The notes beneath the pieces are model-generated. The model saw only the letters and a program-made list of their open reading frames with translations, was not told where the DNA came from and did not search any database. Below are positions 1-4,045 of a stretch of DNA of 5,824 nt, in pieces; within the stretch, counting starts at the first letter, position 1, and the number at the start of each line of letters is the position of its first letter. Source of the DNA: Bacillota bacterium. GTDB lineage: Bacteria; Bacillota_E; Sulfobacillia; Sulfobacillales; Sulfobacillaceae. Position numbers and translations under genes: made by a program. Location: the NCBI GenBank assembly GCA_021802375.1, contig JAKAAL010000313.1, positions 1 through 5,824 on the forward strand, written 5' to 3'.

Positions 1-14
1 TGGTTCGGCGGAGG

Positions 15-938
15 ATGTGGTGGTCTGAAGATGCCCCGATACGATGGTGGTTGTGTTTTGATGAATATACGTCTTTCCTAAAAACGCTCGAATCCAAACT
101 ATTTGAACTGCATTGTGACATTCCCCAGTTTTATGGGAAGTTAACCAAAAACTTGATGGATCCGGCGAATTTTTGGGGTCACGCTGGCGAAGTTTATTTG
201 GCATCCTGGTTACTTGATCATTCGATCATGATAACTGACGTTGAGAGAGAATTCCCTTATAAGGGAAAACATTCCAGGCCTGACTTTGTAGTAGTCTATG
301 GTGGTGACACTGGGGTGATTGAGGCCAAGACTTTGTCTCCCTCTGCACAGGCTTGGCGGGAAGCAAATGTTTCCGATTGTTTGATTTATCTTCTTAACGA
401 CATCACGACCTCGTTACCGGTTGGGTTAGACCTTGAGTCCGTTCCCGACGACTGGGCGACTTTAAACACGTTTCTGGATGAAGTAACCCAGTTAATAAAA
501 ACCTCTTCGAATTGGCAAGTAGGAACCAGTATTACCTTATCTTCGGCGAGATTTAGGATGCGCGAACGTTACCAACCGATCGGCTACCCTGACTGGCAAA
601 GACTTGGTCCATCAGGCTTCATCAACCTCGCCATCGCGAATATTGAGAACTTGTACGACGAACTATCCTACAAAAAGCAACAAGTGGGTGGACACGCTGG
701 ATATAATTGCGTTTTCGTAGATACATCGTGGGATCCTTGCTTGAGTATGAAGACGTTGTTTCAGGACTGGCCGGCTCAATGGTTCAAGAACCATGACCGA
801 GAAGGAATAGTAACTGCGATATTAACCGCGGGTATTGATCGACGGACGGGCCGTCTGGTAACCCCGGTATACTGGGAAAACCCCCGCGCGCGAGTTCCTC
901 AAGGCGAACTTGGGAACAAGATAGCTGAAGTGAGTTAG
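15..938 (+). CDS. PD-(D/E)XK nuclease-like protein, possibly 5'-incomplete
   Basis: No specific family is recognised, but the N-terminal half has the layout of the PD-(D/E)XK restriction-endonuclease fold. A helix carries a glutamate (GHAGEV, Glu59). It is followed by FPYKGKHSRPDFVVV with Pro89-Asp90, then GVIEAKTL with Glu103 and Lys105. Asp90, Glu103 and Lys105 match the D-(D/E)-K metal-binding and catalytic triad, and Glu59 matches the helix glutamate often seen in this fold. The rest (about 110-307) is mixed helix/strand of unknown role. It shows no signal peptide or membrane segment, so a cytoplasmic protein that cleaves or binds nucleic acid is likely. The start is uncertain: GGAGG (10-14) touches the ATG directly, which is too close for a normal ribosome site, and the frame is open to the left edge. 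The gene may therefore begin upstream. Its 5' part is visibly AT-richer than the genes to its right, which hints at separate acquisition. Cleavage activity is inferred. Confidence 0.78.
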   Translation: MWWSEDAPIRWWLCFDEYTSFLKTLESKLFELHCDIPQFYGKLTKNLMDPANFWGHAGEVYLASWLLDHSIMITDVEREFPYKGKHSRPDFVVVYGGDTGVIEAKTLSPSAQAWREANVSDCLIYLLNDITTSLPVGLDLESVPDDWATLNTFLDEVTQLIKTSSNWQVGTSITLSSARFRMRERYQPIGYPDWQRLGPSGFINLAIANIENLYDELSYKKQQVGGHAGYNCVFVDTSWDPCLSMKTLFQDWPAQWFKNHDREGIVTAILTAGIDRRTGRLVTPVYWENPRARVPQGELGNKIAEVS

Positions 939-1267
939 ATTACAATTTAGGACCAATATTTCCCGAGAACAATCCCAACAAGCCATCAAACCGTGGTAGT
1001 GAGTGTAGGGCCGACAAACCCGCCTTCGCTACGGTTATCCGAGACTCCAATGGCTCGTGTTCTTCCCTCTATCGGAATCGTGGCCTTTGGTGTCCATCCC
1101 GTCGCTCTGGCCGGAGGCGGGCGGCAGAAACGCGGAGATCCTGACGCAGGCAACAGGGCGGTGCGGCGGTGTCCGGGGTGTCATGATCACGCTGGCAAAC
1201 CCCGACCAACGCGCCCGATCTAGGCACGTTTTCTCTACTGGGTTATCCTGAGGTACGAGGTGATTCT
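939..1267. other. Intergenic stretch with no convincing gene
   Basis: About 330 bases lie between the nuclease-like gene and the next small gene. Two overlapping plus-strand open frames occur (about 993-1223 and 1057-1251). Neither has a Shine-Dalgarno site. Their translations are rich in Pro, Arg and Gly and match nothing I recognise. The minus strand gives similar nonsense. Composition changes abruptly from an AT-rich start (939-990) to very GC-rich sequence (1081-1140 is 68% GC). No IS ends, tRNA or intrinsic terminator is visible. It may hold decayed coding sequence or the promoter for the small gene at 1268, but no promoter boxes stand out. Confidence 0.5.
1257..1263 (+). promoter_or_regulatory. 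Shine-Dalgarno GAGGTGA for the small gene at 1268
   Basis: GAGGTGA lies 4 bases before the ATG at 1268, with its GAGG core 7 bases away. This is a near-consensus ribosome binding site. It fixes the start and is a main reason to accept so short a gene. Confidence 0.8.
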
Positions 1268-1456
1268 ATGAAAAACGTCGAATTCTCGGTAGACGGGAAC
1301 ATCCTCACCATCCGCGTCGATCTCACCAAAACCTTCGGGCCGTCGAGTTCCGGGAAGACGACCATCATTGCCAGTACCGAAGGGAATGTCGCCGTGGGGC
1401 CTGGGCGGGATGAAAAGATTGGACTAAACGTGTATCGGCCGCGCGATAAGGGCTGA
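1268..1456 (+). CDS. Small conserved-type protein with GPSSSGKT motif
   Basis: A 62-residue acidic/basic mixed protein with no signal peptide or membrane segment. It reads as beta-strand, beta-strand, glycine/serine loop, beta-strand: MKNVEFSVDGNILTIRVDL, then the loop GPSSSGKT (24-31), then TIIASTEGN and a final strand IGLNVY (51-56). From memory this resembles a widespread family of roughly 60-residue uncharacterised proteins with the pattern FGPSSSGK...A(S/T)TEGN...GLNVY. I cannot name a Pfam entry. The loop literally fits the Walker A pattern GxxxxGK(S/T), but the protein is far too small to be a P-loop NTPase and has no Walker B, so nucleotide binding is not claimed. The start is set by the strong ribosome site just upstream. 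The role is unknown; a small nucleic-acid- or protein-binding beta fold is a guess. Confidence 0.85.
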   Translation: MKNVEFSVDGNILTIRVDLTKTFGPSSSGKTTIIASTEGNVAVGPGRDEKIGLNVYRPRDKG

Positions 1457-1510
1457 TACCCGTCGAAGGAAGAGGAATTCGGCAGGAGGTTGTCGAAGGC
1501 GTGTCAAGGC

Positions 1511-1516
1511 AGGTGA
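1511..1516 (+). promoter_or_regulatory. Possible Shine-Dalgarno AGGTGA for the ORF at 1523
   Basis: AGGTGA lies 6 bases before the ATG at 1523. Its last three bases form an in-frame TGA (1514-1516), so the ORF cannot begin further upstream. It is a plausible ribosome site and the main support for the following small ORF. Confidence 0.5.
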
Positions 1517-1522
1517 ACCTGG

Positions 1523-1729
1523 ATGGTATGTGATCAGACCGTTGGCGGCGTGAAGGCGCAAGCCTTGGCCGCGCAAGCGCCGCCGTTTGGACCGGGCCTC
1601 GAGGATGTGGCCTGGGTGAAACAGGTCGAGATTTGGTTCACCGACGCCCACGACGGCGTAGACTTTACGGAGTTTCGGGTGTTTGATGCCTATCGGCGAC
1701 GGAAGACAGTCCGGGTGGCGGGGTATTGA
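1523..1729 (+). CDS. Hypothetical 68-residue protein
   Basis: Not recognised. The N-terminal third (1-25) is low in complexity (Ala/Gln/Pro rich). The rest looks more protein-like: VKQVEIWFTDAHDGVDFTEF (32-51) alternates hydrophobic and acidic residues, then RVFDAYRRRKTVRVAGY ends in a basic/hydrophobic strand. This suggests a small, mostly beta domain. An in-frame TGA at 1514 sets the upstream limit, and AGGTGA at a good distance supports the ATG. It follows the 1268 gene by 66 bases on the same strand and could be co-transcribed with it. It could also be a truncated remnant of a longer protein, because the C-terminal half looks better conserved in character than the N-terminal part. A chance ORF in GC-rich DNA is not excluded. 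Confidence 0.5.
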   Translation: MVCDQTVGGVKAQALAAQAPPFGPGLEDVAWVKQVEIWFTDAHDGVDFTEFRVFDAYRRRKTVRVAGY

Positions 1730-1743
1730 CAGCGATAATCGCC

Positions 1744-1794
1744 CCGAACGAAGCTGAATGCGCGGGTAAACCCCTTTCTCGCACCGAACGATGC
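1744..1794. repeat. Two 11-bp direct repeats flanking a GGGT-AA-ACCC palindrome
   Basis: CCGAACGAAGC (1744-1754) and CCGAACGATGC (1784-1794) differ at one base and start exactly 40 bp apart. The palindrome GGGTAAACCC (1764-1773) is centred at 1768.5, almost exactly midway between them. The group sits just upstream of the small ORF and AlbA_2 gene, where an operator or promoter would be expected. An AT-rich tract (TAAATATTAA, 1796-1805) follows. No good -35/-10 pair is visible, so a regulatory role is only suggested by position and symmetry. Confidence 0.3.
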
Positions 1795-1806
1795 GTAAAT
1801 ATTAAC

Positions 1807-1812
1807 GAGGTG
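1807..1812 (+). promoter_or_regulatory. Shine-Dalgarno GAGGTG for the 35-codon ORF
   Basis: GAGGTG stands 5 bases before ATG 1818, with an in-frame TAA at 1803-1805 upstream. This good ribosome site argues that the short ORF is translated. Confidence 0.65.
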
Positions 1813-1817
1813 CGCCT

Positions 1818-1925
1818 ATGATTAATCCGGATAATCGAGCGAATATTCAAACGTTCGTCGGCTTGTTGTTGGAATCGATGGATGTCGCGCTAGATGATGT
1901 GCTGGCCAAGGAGGATAATGGGTGA
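1818..1925 (+). CDS. Small 35-residue ORF directly ahead of the AlbA_2 gene
   Basis: The ORF begins MINPDNRANIQTFVGLLL and ends ESMDVALDDVLAKEDNG, terminated by TGA at 1923-1925. It is acidic and probably helical; residues 10-30 would form an amphipathic helix with leucines on one face. It has no clear membrane segment. Support comes from the GAGGTG ribosome site and tight packing: the AlbA_2 ATG follows after only three bases. The two frames are the same, separated by TGA-CCT. Possible readings are a small partner or antitoxin-like protein translationally coupled to AlbA_2, a leader peptide, or the N-terminus of a longer AlbA_2 protein split by a stop codon. The helical, acidic character suits a partner-binding peptide, but no family is recognised. 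Confidence 0.58.
   Translation: MINPDNRANIQTFVGLLLESMDVALDDVLAKEDNG
1908..1914 (+). promoter_or_regulatory. AAGGAGG ribosome site, long-spaced, for the AlbA_2 gene
   Basis: AAGGAGG is a full-strength Shine-Dalgarno inside the end of the 35-codon ORF, but it lies 14 bases before the ATG at 1929, longer than the usual 5-10. GGTGA (1921-1925) is nearer but weaker, and it contains the stop of the small ORF. Termination and re-initiation (coupling) from the small ORF is therefore likely. The nearer ATG at 1918 is out of frame and only 3 bases from the site. Confidence 0.55.
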
Positions 1926-1928
1926 CCT

Positions 1929-2921
1929 ATGGCACAAACATCAGATACCTGGGATTTACCACGGCTTCAATCGCTTATCCAGAACGCGGTCCCAGAAAGT
2001 TTGCACTTGGAATATAAGCGGTGCGCCGCTCTTGAGAAAACGGATAGAAACCGGAATGAGTTGAGCAAAGACGTCTCGGCCATGGCCAATGGAGATGGCG
2101 GGGTGATCGTGTATGGCGTCGTGGAAAATGGCCACGTGCCAACAGGGTTAGACGTTGGCTATGATCCGACCGACATCTCGAAAGAATGGATCGAATCCGT
2201 GATTTTATCCACGATTCATCCACGTATCGATGGGATTCGGATCTATCCCATTCAGGTCTCGCCGCCTGACCAAGAAGGTCGCGTCGTCTACGTGGTCGAG
2301 ATCCCTCAAAGTGCCCGTGGTCCGCACATGGCAGCCAACCACGTCTACTATAAACGGTTCAACTTCCAAGCACAGCCCATGGAAGACTACGAGGTGCGTG
2401 ATGTCGGCAATCGGTTTCGAGGGCCGGACCTCGTTGTCCACGGAGCGGTTGACAACGGACTGGTCGGTGTTACCACCTTCGCCGTAGTTCCCATCGACTC
2501 GGGTCATTTTGCGCCGTTGAAGATTGAGATCACAGTGACTAACGCCTCGCCCGTGCCAGCCAACTACGCACTAATTAAGCTGCTGATCGATTCCATGGTA
2601 CAGGTGCAAATCGAACCCGGGGCACCAAATATCGTTAGCCCGCGAACGGAGACTAGTCCCGCAACGATTCGGGATCGGACGGTCTTGCTCCGACGGTGGG
2701 ACCTTCGGTTAGCGGTGCCTGGTACGCTCCCGATTTGGCAGGACGAATCTTATCTGTTGGCCACGCTGATGATCACGTTGCCCTCCCAACCTATCGCAGA
2801 ACCTCTGCTAGTCGGTTATCAAGTGTCCGCGCCCGGCATGCGCAGTCGGTCGCGATTCTGGACATGGACCGTGGGCCCCCGGCACGTGGTGGTCCGACCC
2901 GCAGACATAACGGTTTCATGA
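1929..2921 (+). CDS. Schlafen/AlbA_2-domain protein with beta-rich C-terminal half
   Basis: Residues about 18-150 form an AlbA_2 (Schlafen AlbA_2, divergent AAA_4-type) domain. The marks are SLHLEYKR (24-31) with Glu28 and Lys30, NELSKDVSAMANGDGGVIVYGV (43-64), a PTG turn (71-73), and RGPHMAANHVYYKR (130-143) leading to the domain end. AlbA_2 domains are nucleic-acid-associated; they occur in Schlafen nucleases, transcriptional regulators and many phage-defence genes. The C-terminal half (about 166-330) is a run of predicted beta strands (VGVTTFAVVPI, LKIEITVTNASPVP, VLLRRWDLRLAVP, SYLLATLMITLP), possibly an Ig-like or jelly-roll fold that I do not recognise. Commoner partners of AlbA_2 (HATPase_c_4, winged helix) are absent. 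Length is 330 residues; there is no membrane segment. The start is fixed by an in-frame TGA six bases upstream. It is tightly linked to the 35-codon ORF. RNA/DNA cleavage versus binding cannot be decided from sequence. Confidence 0.92.
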   Translation: MAQTSDTWDLPRLQSLIQNAVPESLHLEYKRCAALEKTDRNRNELSKDVSAMANGDGGVIVYGVVENGHVPTGLDVGYDPTDISKEWIESVILSTIHPRIDGIRIYPIQVSPPDQEGRVVYVVEIPQSARGPHMAANHVYYKRFNFQAQPMEDYEVRDVGNRFRGPDLVVHGAVDNGLVGVTTFAVVPIDSGHFAPLKIEITVTNASPVPANYALIKLLIDSMVQVQIEPGAPNIVSPRTETSPATIRDRTVLLRRWDLRLAVPGTLPIWQDESYLLATLMITLPSQPIAEPLLVGYQVSAPGMRSRSRFWTWTVGPRHVVVRPADITVS

Positions 2922-3084
2922 CGAATCCGCTGTCACCTCTGTGTTCGGAGTAGGGTGCGAATAGCCGAGTAACTGGCCGTTTATCTGGGTGTTGACCTTA
3001 TGCGTGTGTGGTTCATGAAGATGAAGCTTGTGCGCTTTGCAGCGGGTGGATGCGCAGTCCCACCACGGGGCACCTGAGAAAAGC

Positions 3085-3090
3085 GAGGGA
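3085..3090 (+). promoter_or_regulatory. Shine-Dalgarno GAGGGA deciding a GTG start
   Basis: GAGGGA ends 5 bases before the GTG at 3096 and supports this non-ATG start for the membrane-protein gene. Confidence 0.6.
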
Positions 3091-3095
3091 TTATT

Positions 3096-3662
3096 GTGGA
3101 CACGCTCCTGCATGCCTTCCTTAACTCGCGATTCGGTGACATTATTTTAACCGGACTAGTCGCTGGCACGGGATCGGGGTTCCTATCGAATGGGCTGGCA
3201 AACCGCCGGACCCAACGTCAGGCGAAACAGCGCATCCTGTTGCGTCGACTCAATGAGGTGTATTTCCCTATCTATAAGATTTTGGTAAGAAAAGTGGACT
3301 CCAGTGAGGGCTATTTGGGCATTGATCGTGACCAAGTCGTGGCCATCATGGGCATTGTTTTCGCACAACACCTCTTCGTAGAACCTGAGTTAGACAGATT
3401 AGTCGCCGGTCTCGAGGAAGACATTCGGTATCCGCAACGGCTGGCGGCGGATTCCCTGTTCGACCAAGATCGAGCATTGCTGACGTACGTGCTCAGGCAA
3501 TACCATACACTCAAAAGGTGCCTCGGGATGCCTTATGATCCCTCTCGGGTGAGCGGTGGTGACAACGTCCGTCCAAACGACCGCCCTCGACGGTTTATGG
3601 TTGTTCGAACCCCGATTCGCAAACTTTGGCTGCGGTTAGTGCGTTGGCACGGCCGGGGCTAA
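3096..3662 (+). CDS. Small protein with probable N-terminal membrane helix
   Basis: Starts with GTG after GAGGGA. A glycine-rich hydrophobic stretch, residues about 14-35, looks like one transmembrane helix or signal anchor. It is followed at once by a basic segment (RRTQRQAKQR, 37-46), so the body should lie in the cytoplasm. Next comes a helical region (LLRRLNEVYFPIYKIL, 48-63). The pattern of anchor, basic coil, then 'YxPxY' helix recurs in many uncharacterised accessory proteins. The middle (75-145) is helical with acidic patches (PELDRLVAGLEEDI). The tail (163-188) is strongly basic and aromatic (RRFMVV...RKLWLRLVRWHGRG) and may touch nucleic acid or the membrane surface. No catalytic motif is seen and no family is recognised. 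Lying on the same strand 174 bp after the AlbA_2 gene, it could be the membrane-associated arm of that locus, but the gap may hold its own promoter. Confidence 0.82.
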   Translation: MDTLLHAFLNSRFGDIILTGLVAGTGSGFLSNGLANRRTQRQAKQRILLRRLNEVYFPIYKILVRKVDSSEGYLGIDRDQVVAIMGIVFAQHLFVEPELDRLVAGLEEDIRYPQRLAADSLFDQDRALLTYVLRQYHTLKRCLGMPYDPSRVSGGDNVRPNDRPRRFMVVRTPIRKLWLRLVRWHGRG

Positions 3663-3669
3663 AGGAGGT
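3661..3669 (+). promoter_or_regulatory. Consensus Shine-Dalgarno AAAGGAGGT
   Basis: This is close to a perfect complement of the 16S 3' end. It overlaps the stop codon of the membrane-protein gene (TAA 3660-3662) and lies 4 bases before ATG 3674, with GGAGG 5 bases away. It is the strongest ribosome site in the window and implies a coupled downstream ORF, now or in the past. Confidence 0.75.
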
Positions 3670-3673
3670 CCAG

Positions 3674-3856
3674 ATGGCCACGGAGCCCTCTGGCGGCCCC
3701 ATGCGCAGGTGGGCCGGTGCCCATTCGGGCATCGGTGGCATTCGATCCCCTTTTCGTGTTGGCATCGGATCGCCCCCGACCAATCGACCCGTCTTAGAGC
3801 GCTCGTTGAGGGCGGAAAAAAGGGGGTACCTTTTGCCGCACGCCTGTGGACGTTAA
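3674..3856 (+). CDS. Possible 60-residue hypothetical protein
   Basis: The ATG follows the consensus ribosome site and gives a 60-residue basic, Gly/Arg/Pro-rich product (begins MATEPSGGPMRRWAGAHSG). It has no recognisable fold, membrane segment or motif. The translation looks low in complexity, and the DNA carries strong hairpins, so the frame may not be under protein selection. Alternatives are a decayed or frameshifted gene that kept its ribosome site, or a structured RNA at the end of the operon. It overlaps nothing on the other strand and is the last plus-strand candidate before the convergent helicase gene. The 189 bases that follow (3857-4045) hold no gene I can support. Confidence 0.4.
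   Translation: MATEPSGGPMRRWAGAHSGIGGIRSPFRVGIGSPPTNRPVLERSLRAEKRGYLLPHACGR
3694..3736 (+). other. Two mutually exclusive RNA hairpins
   Basis: Hairpin A pairs CGGCCC (3694-3699) with GGGCCG (3711-3716) around an 11-base loop. Hairpin B pairs 3714-3722 (CCGGTGCCC) with 3727-3735 (GGGCATCGG) around the loop ATTC, giving nine pairs including one G-U. The two share bases 3714-3716, so only one can form fully. Hairpin B is not followed directly by a T tract; the nearest run (TTTT, 3751-3754) is about 15 bases on. It is therefore not a canonical terminator. Attenuator-like switching is speculative. Confidence 0.35.
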
Positions 3857-3986
3857 TTTGAAGAACTACTTCCGGCTATATTTGCATCAATGGCCGAGTC
3901 TGGTCGAACGCCTTTCGGGCTCAGCCTAAGGGATCTCCAACAACCATGCCACAGTTCTCCCGCCGATGCCGCGCTTTAATCCCCGT

Positions 3987-4001
3987 CGGAGGCGGCCTCC
4001 G
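3987..4001. other. Near-perfect GC palindrome in the convergent gap
   Basis: CGGAGGC-G-GCCTCCG is a 15-base palindrome between the plus-strand genes and the 3' end of the helicase gene. A modest pyrimidine tract (TTCTTTTC, 4007-4014) follows on the plus strand. It could be a weak terminator for plus-strand transcription; the lack of a clean T run keeps confidence low. Confidence 0.3.
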
Positions 4002-4025
4002 CGATGTTCTTTTCGTCACCGTTCA

Positions 4026-4042
4026 GGCCCTCTTATCGGGCC
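4026..4042 (-). terminator. Weak hairpin just after the helicase stop codon
   Basis: GGCCC (4026-4030) pairs with GGGCC (4038-4042) around a 7-base loop. It begins 3 bases beyond the helicase stop codon (TAG, 4048-4046 on the minus strand). There is no U tract after it, so termination here is only suggested by its placement. Confidence 0.25.
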
Positions 4043-4045
4043 CGC

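Noticed and set aside
993..1251. Two overlapping plus-strand ORFs (993-1223 and 1057-1251)
   Set aside because: Neither has a ribosome site; translations are Arg/Pro/Gly-rich and resemble no protein. They are probably chance ORFs in GC-rich DNA.
1268..1456. P-loop NTPase fragment
   Set aside because: The GPSSSGKT match is embedded in a small complete-looking beta protein with its own start and ribosome site; Walker B and the rest of the fold are missing.
1918..1920. ATG at 1918 as an alternative start after AAGGAGG
   Set aside because: It is out of frame with the AlbA_2 gene, only 3 bases from the Shine-Dalgarno, and opens a frame antagonistic to the real coding sequence.
2992..3020. Promoter with TTGACC as -35 in the gap before the membrane-protein gene
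   Set aside because: The -35 box is good, but no acceptable -10 lies 16-18 bases downstream (best is CATGAA/ATGAAG).
3015..3077. 20-codon ORF beginning MKMKLVRF in the gap before the membrane-protein gene
   Set aside because: No ribosome site precedes it and it is too short to support on composition alone.
3812..3839. GCGG...AAAAGG / CCTTTT...CCGC hairpin as a terminator
   Set aside because: The stem has an asymmetric internal loop, lies inside the possible 60-residue ORF, and is followed by GC-rich sequence rather than a T tract.
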